The position numbers and the translations under genes were made by a program. DNA of 64,000 nt from Ceratopteris richardii. Taxonomy: Eukaryota > Streptophyta > Polypodiopsida > Polypodiales > Pteridaceae. The DNA is taken from contig CM035422.1 in NCBI GenBank assembly GCA_020310875.1, forward strand, positions 53,620,894-53,684,893, read 5' to 3'. The notes beneath the pieces were generated by a model. The model saw only the letters and a list, made by a program, of their open reading frames with translations. It was not told where the DNA came from and did not search any database. Below are positions 53,659 through 62,800 of the stretch, in pieces (the stretch's first letter is position 1; every line of letters starts with the position of its first letter).

Positions 53659-55011
53659 TGTTGGAAATTAGGTAGGCCCATAACTAATTCCACACATCCC
53701 ATAAGTTTCCATGACCTACAGCATAGATTCTAGTATCTTCCAAATTGACAAACATGAACATAGAACACTTAATCATTCAATGATGAGACAAAAATAGAGA
53801 AAGATTAGACAACATGTTCAAAGTGTTACATAAGCCAATGCTTACACCATCATATATAAAAATGTCAATTTACAATGTGGGAGTCAAAATCTCAACCACT
53901 CTATGTGAACAAAAATAGATGGAAGAGTGTATGTACAGAATTTACAAGAATATTTAGATGTAAGGATAGAAATCTAAATATGTATGAGACGTATGACATG
54001 GTCGTTTGTAGAAGAGTGTTTATGAGTGACAAAAAGAGGAAAGATAAGTTTGAAACTGATATTCAATAAACCCTAATCTCAATTTAGGCTATGGAAGACC
54101 CTAAATCAGATGTGTGTGTGATACATCACATACTTACAGAATTAGCATAGAATGCTAACATGTTGCTGATAGAAATCCTCATACTCATGTGGAAACACCT
54201 TCTCTAACACCTGATCTAAATGCATGTAGCATGCATGTACTGATTCTCCTTTATGTATGCCAAATAGGACTCCTCCAGATATGGATGCCACTACCTCCAT
54301 AAGCTCCAAGTAGTACCTGTGTGCATAAAGAGAATATGTAGATGCAATCTTATGTTAAGCTCCATCCAATGTCTTTGAAGTACTCCATAGTCTTCATGTA
54401 GAAGAGAATCTTCAAATACATCATGTAGATCGATGATCCAAACCACCAAGTTGCTCATAGGCAAGTCTTGTCCATAAGCAAGAGTGTGAGCACACTCTTC
54501 TTCAAGAAGAACTCCATGGCTGCTTCTCTCCATTGCTTCACAAAGTGCACTATGGCTGCCCCATGAGTGCTAGAGCACCACCTCCTCAAATAGAGGCCTA
54601 AGCTAGTGTTAGCTTGCATTAGGATGTTCCAAATAGTGACTACAAGCCTCTTTATATAGGCTCCATAAATTCTAGCCATCAAATAAAGCACATACATGAT
54701 TTTTTGCAAAAAAGCTTATCTGAAAAATCTGATCGTTGGTTTTTAACAATTTTCATCACTATTTTTTAACTCCTTTTGCTTTATTTAATTTAATCATTAA
54801 AAAATGCTTTTGGCTTGCTTTTTCACGTCTGACCATGTGATGAATGAACTTAAGAGATTTTTATGACTTGCAAGTTGAGAGCTATCAAATGAGGTAAAAC
54901 CCTAAATTAGGAGAAAATTAGGGTTAGGGTTTTCTCTCAAATTTGATCTCTGATGACTGCATGTCATATACCATTAGAAAGCTCTCTTCAAGCTCTAGAA
55001 GGTAGCCTCAT
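53659..55011 (-). repeat. 5' LTR of K2, truncated by element B
   Basis: It matches the 3' LTR from TGTTGGAAAT for about 1.35 kb, up to the CTCAT at 55007-55011, where the B LTR begins. The 3' LTR continues for about 100 bases beyond that point, so the remainder should lie on the far side of B. A telobox-like TTAGGGTTAGGG is at about 54927. Confidence 0.85.
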
Positions 55012-55726
55012 TGTAGCTCAGTGATGAGTAGCACCTCCTTTAATGTCAATCCGGGAAGACGTGAGGATGGTATGAAGACCTCGAGCAAGTGGCGGCACAA
55101 GTGCGTGAGTGAGAAGCACACAAGCATGCACACACATACACACACACGTGCACACACGGCAAGACAAAGAGGGAGAATCAATGGAGTTTTTTAGATTACT
55201 TTCAAAAGCTCTTACAAGTTTGTTTCAATTACAATCTAACCTCAAAAATGAGCTCTCTAGCTCTTTTTATAGTTTTTGACTAGCTTTGGCCCTGTCCAGA
55301 CCTAGTGTCCGGCCTAGTTAAAAATTAGGTTCCAGGGCTTATTTGGGGGCTCAAACCAGATCTAAAAAATACGAAAATTGGTACGCAACTACTTCTAAGG
55401 CTCCTCAAGCTCAAGGACTCCTTGGCTTGCACAAAATGGAGCTACAAAAATGTGAAATGATATTTACAATGATTGTTAGTGATAAAAATCACTGTTGTTG
55501 TAGGGATTTCTTCTAGTGATCTGCCATACATATCTTCGAGCTCCCTACTTGCTCTTCCTCCCTACATGTCCATCTCTTTGATCTGCATTAGTGTCTTGAA
55601 AAAATATTGGCCTACTTGCCAGATCTTCTTTGACTGCCCTGTTTGCTTGTGCTGTCCCTTCGCTCTGACTCCCTTCTTTGACTTTCACGTCTTGTAAGTC
55701 CTGGTGTACCAAGACTACTGCCAACA
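55012..55726 (-). repeat. 3' LTR of B (about 715 bp)
   Basis: On the minus strand it starts TGTTGGCAGTAG at 55726, right after the purine tract, and ends GAGCTACA at about 55012. It is related to the A LTR (TTAATGTCAATC, the TATA region at about 55264-55272, and AGTGATAAAAATCACTGTTG). The outer end was placed where K2 homology stops and may be off by a few bases. Confidence 0.82.
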
Positions 55727-56100
55727 CCCCCCCCACTCTCGCATCTGTCGCCCCTGATAGACCCTTGTCTAGCTGCTTTTTGGACGTAATATTGGACAAC
55801 ATCTGCGGCGAGGTGGTGTTCTTCTAACCTGAGTCCCCTTGCTAGATCTGTCAGCAATGCATCCCAATTGACTGGCCCTGGGACATCTGGATGTGGCACC
55901 CGTAATTGTTCTGAGTGAATGGTTCGCTCCACAGCAAATAAATGGAGGAGATGTGAGGGTCTGGGTACAAATATTTCTGAGTGGTATTCCCAGAACCCTG
56001 TTATGAACATCTCCTCGAATGTTTGTTTAAAGCAGGCTGGGAGGTATTTTATTCTGGCGTGCCAAGCATATATCACCTCTATGGAAGGAGTGGTGCTCAT
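55612..56100 (-). CDS. Third-ORF C-terminal end (element B), reading into the LTR
   Basis: 162 residues, colinear with A residues from YDMRTTPSLRV onward (here MSTTPSIEVIYAWHARIKYL). Shared blocks are KQTFEEMF and TGFWEYHSE. After the conserved part comes GGGVGSS across the purine tract. Then a 38-residue tail encoded by the LTR is rich in arginine, serine and glutamate (RRESQRRESERRDS). A frameshift near 56115-56135 separates it from the preceding frame. Confidence 0.72.
   Translation of the reverse strand: MSTTPSIEVIYAWHARIKYLPACFKQTFEEMFITGFWEYHSEIFVPRPSHLLHLFAVERTIHSEQLRVPHPDVPGPVNWDALLTDLARGLRLEEHHLAADVVQYYVQKAARQGSIRGDRCESGGGVGSSLGTPGLTRRESQRRESERRDSTSKQGSQRRSGK
55727..55742 (-). other. 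Polypurine tract of B
   Basis: The minus strand reads GCGAGAGTGGGGGGGG directly before the LTR start. As in A, it lies inside the third ORF and encodes the glycine run. Confidence 0.88.
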
Positions 56101-56108
56101 GTCATAAA

Positions 56109-58076
56109 CTAAATCTTGGTTCCTGTAAGGAATCCGACGCCTGAGAAGTGTGGGTCCTTGATATTCTTGAATGTCCTGAATGTAATAAGCATTAATTCAA
56201 AAATTTTCATGCACATCTGGGCCATCACATCAGGGGTATTCCTTAATCGGATGCTCCAGTGCCGTATGGTGGAAATCATATAATTGACGGTGGGAGATCC
56301 TTGAGGGGGTGCTAGATAGACGTAGTTTAACCATTTGGCGCAGCCCTTGATATTCTTGACTGCAAGGGTAAACTCTGGCCATGTGCGTCTGCGGAATACA
56401 GGAACATAACAAGGGTTATATTTAATAAAAAGAGGCATATTCGTCCAGGTGCGAACCATCTCCGGGTAGGTTTCGAGGAGTCGGATCCTCCAGGTGGGTT
56501 GATGAATGGATCCTTTTTGAGCGCTCTCGGGGATGTCATCTGGCCCAAATTGTGTAGCAAACGTTGGAGGTTTGCCACATCTTTGTTGGATTTCTGCATT
56601 GTAGTCCGCCAGGAGTATACAGTATGGCACGTATTGATCATCATTGGTTCCGATCCATCTATGGTGGGACATGCTGCGGAAGTATTCTGATTTAATAATA
56701 GTGTCCTCTATCTTTGCCATAGATTGGATTTGAACTGCCACTCGATCTTCATGAGTTGATGCTGTTTTCTCTAGTGTCTGGAGCCACTCAGGTACTTCAA
56801 TTTCTAACGTATCCATTCCTTCTGCGGTTTGCTCACCACCTGGCATTGGCATAGGAACGTATGGTTCCTCATACGTCTCATCTACCTCGATGGGTACCAA
56901 ATCCTCGGGTTCTGGTTCGACAACTAGAGAGGGCTGCCTTTCGTGTGTGAGTAATCTTTCTTGTAATTCGGCCACCTGCTCTTTCAATGTCTTGACTTCC
57001 TCTGAAGTCGTGGTCGTTTCTGTGACTCTGGGTGCTGTCTGTTGCTCTTGGAGTTGATTGCGCAGCGCATCACGTTCCCTTTCCAAGTCATCATGAGCTT
57101 CTAATAGATCTGCATAGCTGTCCAAGATGGTCTTCATTGTCTCTGAGGGTACAGCTTTAAACTGCTCTGGATCAATTTCGTGGGGAGAGCCTTCCATTGC
57201 TGCTTCTAGATTTGCTTCATTTTGCTGCTGCACTCTCTTGTTCTCTTCAAGGGCGGCCGCCATGTGTTTCCTGAGAAGTGCCAGGTTACGCCGGACTTTG
57301 AGATTATCGGCTTGGTATACTTCGAGCAAAGCTTCTAGTTGTTTGACACCTGAGTCTGTCGATGGTTGGGGTGCCTCCAATAATGTTTGGTGAGCCTGCT
57401 CAAGCGTTGTGTAGCGTTGATTCAGTTCTGCATTTTCTGTTTGTAGAATGTGAAATTGTCTTTGTAAGTTCTGATGGTGCGTTGCCAGTTGTTGATACCG
57501 GTCGTCCAGAGCTCTGTACTCATTCTGGAGCTGGTATACACATTGATTTAATGCTAAAAATATGCTATTTACATTAAATAATGCTGGGAGGGGTGAAGAT
57601 GCAGGGGGAATGGGGGCGGGAATGGGAGATGTGAATGATGTGGATGCAAGTGGAGAGGTGGGTGGAGGGGGTATGGGCGATGAAGGTGGCATGGGGGGAG
57701 GGAGCGGTGCTGTGGCAGGTGATGTTTCCATCGTGTCAATTGTTTGAGTGACGGTGTAGATGGGGATCGTGGGTGGAGTGGATGTGACGTCGGTGAACAC
57801 GGTGGTGAAGGTGGGCATGGTGACTCCCCCGAACTGGATTCCCGGAGAGAGTGGGATGCCCATGACAATGGTGGTGGTAGTGGACGTGGTAGTGCTAGTG
57901 TCCTGTGGTGGAGTGAATTGTGTAGTGCGAGGTGGGGATGGTGGTGACAACGGTGCTTCCTGATATTCTTCTGCTTGCGCTGTCTCGCCTGGTGCTGATA
58001 TATTGATGTGAATTTGCTTCCCGGACCTCCTGGGACGAACAGGAACCCTCTTCTCAAATCTATGAATGTAGGCCAT
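56109..58076 (-). CDS. Third-ORF central part and conserved C-terminal domain (element B)
   Basis: This 655-residue frame has a Pro/Thr/Ser-rich first 170 residues. Two coiled-coil stretches follow at about 172-300 (LRKHMAAALEENKRVQQQ) and 318-382 (LEAHDDLERERDALRNQL). An acidic linker (EPEPEDLVPIEVDETYEEP) leads to a conserved domain at about 430-655 with KYNPC, WLNYVYLAPP and YMISTIRHW. No enzyme motif, signal peptide or membrane segment is visible, so it does not look like an envelope protein. It begins after a frameshift near 58060-58076 and needs another near 56115-56135 to reach its natural end. Confidence 0.7.
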   Translation of the reverse strand: MAYIHRFEKRVPVRPRRSGKQIHINISAPGETAQAEEYQEAPLSPPSPPRTTQFTPPQDTSTTTSTTTTIVMGIPLSPGIQFGGVTMPTFTTVFTDVTSTPPTIPIYTVTQTIDTMETSPATAPLPPPMPPSSPIPPPPTSPLASTSFTSPIPAPIPPASSPLPALFNVNSIFLALNQCVYQLQNEYRALDDRYQQLATHHQNLQRQFHILQTENAELNQRYTTLEQAHQTLLEAPQPSTDSGVKQLEALLEVYQADNLKVRRNLALLRKHMAAALEENKRVQQQNEANLEAAMEGSPHEIDPEQFKAVPSETMKTILDSYADLLEAHDDLERERDALRNQLQEQQTAPRVTETTTTSEEVKTLKEQVAELQERLLTHERQPSLVVEPEPEDLVPIEVDETYEEPYVPMPMPGGEQTAEGMDTLEIEVPEWLQTLEKTASTHEDRVAVQIQSMAKIEDTIIKSEYFRSMSHHRWIGTNDDQYVPYCILLADYNAEIQQRCGKPPTFATQFGPDDIPESAQKGSIHQPTWRIRLLETYPEMVRTWTNMPLFIKYNPCYVPVFRRRTWPEFTLAVKNIKGCAKWLNYVYLAPPQGSPTVNYMISTIRHWSIRLRNTPDVMAQMCMKIFELMLITFRTFKNIKDPHFSGVGFLTGTKI

Positions 58077-58606
58077 TGCTCATGAATGGCCTCATCCAGT
58101 CCTACAGCGTCGGCATGAAGGTTCATGGACTCAATGAACAACTCGTCCACACCTTCCTCAGCTAGCAAGTCGTTCATGAGTCTCTTGCCCGATTCTAGTG
58201 ACATCTTATGCTGTTCTTGAACCAGTCGCATGGTTCGATATAGTCTCTTGATTTGTGCCGAATATGCTGGGGCACTTGCTAACTCGGAGAGTTCGTCATA
58301 TTCTTGATGTTGTTCTTCGTCGGCTTCTTCTTCGTCTCCTCCTGCCTCTTGTTCATCTACATCGACTTCTACAACTTGTGGTTGGGTAGGGGCCGATGTT
58401 GTTTGGGGTTGTGGTTCCTGAGCTCGCTCTGCTTCAGCTTCGAGATTAGAGTCATAGATCAATCTGGCAATTTCTTCATCCGTGAGGTCCTCAAGAGTAA
58501 ATCCCTGTGGAAATTCCAAATCTAATGGAATGGGTGGAAACACCAGATTAGGCCCCTCTGTGCTTGGTCTTGGTAGCCGGATTGTGAATGGCCTAACTCG
58601 TCGTGT
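58070..58606 (-). pseudogene. Third-ORF linker segment (element B)
   Basis: In the same frame as the N-terminal protein after its TAG at 58607. It contains acidic stretches (QEAGGDEEEADEEQHQEYDEL) and a conserved helical block (AYSAQIKRLYRTMRLVQEQHKM) that matches A (AYTLAIKNLYRTMEKVWAHKKL). The frame stays open below 58070, but that extension (Pro/His-rich) is out of frame with the homologous protein and is not authentic. Confidence 0.6.
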
Positions 58607-59692
58607 CTAGGGAGGGGTGATTTCTGGTGTAGTGGTAGCTCCCCTTGGTTGAGCACAGGGTAATTGGACTCCCCCCCTCATCTTCTTTGATGGGGGACCT
58701 GCTGCTGATAGTCTTCTCTGGAATTCTTGGACTCGGGCCCATACGAGTGCCCGCTGAACAGGCACGTCATAAGCCAAGCATCTATAGATTATTCTGGTCA
58801 GAGCACAACACCCGTGGAGCACATTCTTCTGTTTCTTGTTCCACCTTTGATGGGCTAGGTGGATCTGATCTATGATCCAGTGTGGCACATTGATGGGAAG
58901 GCTTTCTGTCTCTGCTAGATATAAGCTGAACCATATTTTTTTCGGGGGCATTGTGAATCGTTCCTGAGCGGGGAAAGCAAAATGTTGCATGATGGTTTGC
59001 AGGTGAAGCGCAATGGTAGGTGTCATCGCTACCATATCCTTCAACTTATTAAGATCTTTGTGCTTCATTCGACCTGGAACCATGGTTTCCTTTTCTGTTG
59101 GGATGTGCATGCCATACATACCCAATGCTTCTCTTACCAAAGTGAGGGTCAACTTGAATCTTTTAAGCTCATGACCCGGCAGTAGTGATGGCAACACAAA
59201 GGTGCTGTCGCCTCCCTTGGCCCTGCTTGGCGTGATGGTACTGATCAGATATGAACATCGTAAGAAATCCGGCTTTGGTAAGTGGGCCCTGAAATAACTG
59301 TCCACACCCGCTTTGATCCAAACTGATCTCATGACTTCGGCGTTTTGATAGCTTTCAAACTCGCGCGTGAAAAAGTGGTATCGACCCCATTTACCATTAA
59401 ATTCCAATTCTGCTTCCCAGAAATAGGTTCCATCGCCCAGTGGTCCAGCAACATCACTGAACCAATGCGCATGCTTACCTACTTGAGAAGTGTGCCCTTG
59501 AGGAGGATCCTGAATGGGGAGCACATGCACGGCTTGAAGTTCTTGCGGCCTTGCGGTGAGACGTGGCTCAAGGAGAAGTGTCTCTATGTCCACAATCTGG
59601 GCACCAGATCCGGCTTGAGAACTGGTACCTGCTTCTGCCATGGCCCTGTTTGCTGGTTGGTTCTGTGAGAATATAGAACCGAGTGTTAACAT
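58607..59692 (-). CDS. Third-ORF N-terminal domain (element B), function unknown
   Basis: This 361-residue frame ends at TAG 58607-58609. The more likely start is the methionine at 59641 (MAEAGTSSQ), which has a GCCATGG context. From about residue 75 the domain is conserved with A: HWFSDVAGPL, WGRYHFFTREFE, LPKPDFLRCSYLI, MQHFAFPAQERFTMPPKKIWF and HGCCALTRIIYRCLAYDVP. A basic segment near the end (GPPSKKMRGG) could be a nuclear signal. It starts 150 bases after pol, so it is downstream of a very long frame. Expression would need a spliced or internal transcript (inference). Confidence 0.72.
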   Translation of the reverse strand: MLTLGSIFSQNQPANRAMAEAGTSSQAGSGAQIVDIETLLLEPRLTARPQELQAVHVLPIQDPPQGHTSQVGKHAHWFSDVAGPLGDGTYFWEAELEFNGKWGRYHFFTREFESYQNAEVMRSVWIKAGVDSYFRAHLPKPDFLRCSYLISTITPSRAKGGDSTFVLPSLLPGHELKRFKLTLTLVREALGMYGMHIPTEKETMVPGRMKHKDLNKLKDMVAMTPTIALHLQTIMQHFAFPAQERFTMPPKKIWFSLYLAETESLPINVPHWIIDQIHLAHQRWNKKQKNVLHGCCALTRIIYRCLAYDVPVQRALVWARVQEFQRRLSAAGPPSKKMRGGVQLPCAQPRGATTTPEITPP

Positions 59693-59846
59693 CGTAATGG
59701 ACAGAATAAATCCGTTGTTGTCCCCGTTACAACATTAACATGAGGTAGATGGTGAGTTAGTGGTTAGTAAGTGCACAAAGACAGTGTGTGTAGTTAGTGC
59801 TTGGGTTGTCCTAGGAGACTAATGCAGTTAGTAAGTGGGTATGAAT
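59693..59846 (-). other. Short spacer between pol and third ORF (element B)
   Basis: 154 bases without an ORF. No clear splice or regulatory signal is recognised by eye. Confidence 0.5.
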
Positions 59847-62800
59847 TTACAAATTAGGGTCGGGGGGTTTATTACACGCCCTAGGCTGCCAAATGCAGTG
59901 AATGGGCTTTGCTTTCGGTTTCGGAGAGATTCTAGAGAGCTGTCTCGGTGTCGCGGTTTGAAAATGAGGCCTTTTAGGGACCCATTTACAATTGATTACA
60001 TACACGCTCTTGGGTCTTGGTGTGTTCTTGAGCGTTGAGAACGAGTGAATACTGGCAGTATGCGTAGCTGCGTTATGCTGTTTAGGTTGTGGCCTCAGCG
60101 TAGTTACTTGTGCCATCAAGCAAGCCTTAGGCACCCAAATTTGTCTTGATTGTGGGCTAGCCTTCATCGACTTCTTGGGCACCCAAATATATTTCACGTT
60201 AGCAGAAGAATTTCCGAAAGACTTCTTATTAGTGTCATGTTGTCGGTTATTAATAAGAAACTTCGCCCGTGTAGTTGACGGATGTGCAACCGGTTGTTCG
60301 CCTTTCCGCACCCACACATGGTTTATTTTCTGAGACCTTCTGCTGAGCAGGTACTTTTGATCTCGGACATAGGTAGTACTTTGCTTTTTCTGCCTTTGAT
60401 CCACCTTGGGTTGCTGCCTCCTTCTGGCCTTTGGAAAAGAAGGGAGTTCCGTTGCATCCCTGACTCCTTTTTTGCAAACATCATTCCTCTGCAACACAGG
60501 GTTTTGAACAAGAACAGCATGGTCATCTTCATGTGTACCCCTGGAAGGACCAGGAGTCTGTGCCTTTCCTAGTTCCTTGAGTGCTCCATTGTCTAATTCT
60601 ACTGTAACTCGGCTATGATTGATCCAAACCTGGAGAAGTCCACTTCTTAGGTTTAAATTGACTGCTTGGTCATAGATCCAATCTTGACCCAAGATAAGAG
60701 GTTCAGTGAGATCCTCATCCTGACACACCAGTACTTTAACTGTCATTGCCTCATCATGAATGCAGAGGGGAAGTTCCACCTCGCCCATGCAAGGGGTTTC
60801 CACGCCTCCCAATCCTATGAGATATGCTTCCACAGGATTGACCGTTAACTGCAACTCTTGACAGTAAGACACTCTAACAGCACTAGTGGCTGCACCTGAG
60901 TCAATCAAGGCTCTTACGGTCCTTGCACTCTTCCCTTGTCTTACCTCTAGGGTTACGAAAGGACGTCGATCAGTTATCCTATGTGAGCTGGTTCCTGCGA
61001 CTTCACACATTGCCATATGATATCCTTGATCTGCATAGTCATTTGTCCTAGGCTGCTCTCTACCTTGCCTTCGTAATTTCATCCTTCTGATGCGTTCTAA
61101 AGCTTCTGCTTGAGCTTCTTCTCTAATTCTCTTTTCTTCCTCTTTGCGTTTCTTAGCAGTGTTGAGTCGGCTCAGCATTTCCTCCGTGAGGGGTTCCTGA
61201 TACAACTTGACTCTGCATCCGCTAATATAGTTAGGGAGAACATCACCCTCTAACGTGGCTAATTGTACTGCTCCACTCGTGGAGATCCTATTGATAATCA
61301 TAGGTCCGTAGCCTCTCTTTTCTAGCTTCCTCGCGTGTTGTTTCAGTGTATAGACTAAGACTAGATCTCCCGCTTTCAAGCCTTTATCCTTCACATGGGC
61401 ATCGAAGTATGCCTTCTGTCTCTTCTTGGCTGCATATATTCCTGCGGCGGCTCTCAGTCTTGTTTCCCCTAATCGTTCAAGGTCAAAGATCCTAGAGGAG
61501 AGCTCATGATCTGTCCATTCGTGCTCCTGTGCTACTCTTAATGTAGGAATCAGGAAGTCCAAGGGTAGCACAGCGTTTTGGCCGAACACCATCTGAAAGG
61601 GGGTGGCTTGGAGTACCGTTTTGTAGGCAACTCGATATGCCCAAACAGCATGGTGTAGCTGTTTGTCCCAATCAGAGCATTTAGTGTTCACTAATTTTGT
61701 CAGTACATTGCATAAGATCTTATTAGTGCTCTCAGCTTGCCCATTAGCTTGAGGGTGATAAGGGGCAGATTTCTTGTGTATGACCAAGAATTCTTGGAGT
61801 AGATTTTCAATCACTTCGTTCAAGAAATGAGTGCCTCTATCACTTACAAGCTCTATAGGTAGCCCGTATCTCGTGAATACATTCTCAAACAAGAATTTGG
61901 CAGTTGTTTGAGCATCGTTCTTTGTCGTAGCCTTTACCTCTACCCACTTGGTGAGATAATCTGTCGCAACAATGATGTATTCCGCATGAGAACCCTTAGC
62001 TGGGGGATTAATAGGACCTACGAAGTCTATTCCCCACTTAGAGAATGCACGTCCACCCATCATAGGTTTCAGTGACATCTCATCTTTGCGTATAGGATAC
62101 TGAGTTCTCTGACAGACATCACACCGTTTCACATAGGTATGTGCATCCATGTGAAGGGTAGGCCACCAAAAGCCCGCAAATAGGACTGCCTTGATCACCC
62201 GATCCGGTCCAAAGTGTCCTCCTGCTACACCTTGGTGAGCAGTTTCCAAGATCTTCAGATATTCACTTTCGTGGACACATAGCCTCAGGTAACCATCTTT
62301 ACCACGCTTATATAGATTATCACCAATGAGTGAATACTCCTGGGCTTCTTGTTCTAAACTCCTTTTCCTAGCTAGAGTCATGTCTGGAGGGAATGTGTTT
62401 GTCCTCAAGAATGATACTAGAGGTTCACTCCAATCTGGCACTATGGATACTTGATAAAGAGTAGCGTGTTCCACAGGTGGTTTAGTGCAACAGATTGGGC
62501 ATTCCTTGCACAACTTTTGGACATCCGCTTCCATAGTTGGCCAATGCACTCTGAATCTCTTTAGAGTCTGTAAAGTTCGTTGCTTTGAATGGTGTTGCTC
62601 TAATGCACCTACATGTGCTAATTGCAACCATTTAGCGTACTCATCCTCTTCTACGCAACAAGCCAAGATCCCTTGATCGGTGTGCTTGTACATGCTTCCT
62701 GCCATGATGTGGTACTTTTGGGCTTTTACAACCTCTCTATTCCGTGTGTTTACCACTGGATGGTTAGGCCCGTATGTCAATACTGGTACCAATGGCTTAG

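Larger units (their letters stand above)
49103..55011 (-). mobile_element. K2: non-coding LTR element, 5' LTR cut by element B
   Basis: 3' LTR 49103-50504, purine tract (GCAGGGGGGGAT on the minus strand), internal region 50505-53658, primer site, and 5' LTR from 53659 to the junction with B at about 55011. The internal region, about 3.15 kb, has no gag or pol. It is the best available copy of the K family. Confidence 0.85.

Noticed and set aside
55612..59692. Third ORF as a viral envelope gene
   Set aside because: No signal peptide, no membrane-spanning segment and no fusion-peptide-like stretch. Coiled coil and disordered linkers dominate. The position alone is not enough.
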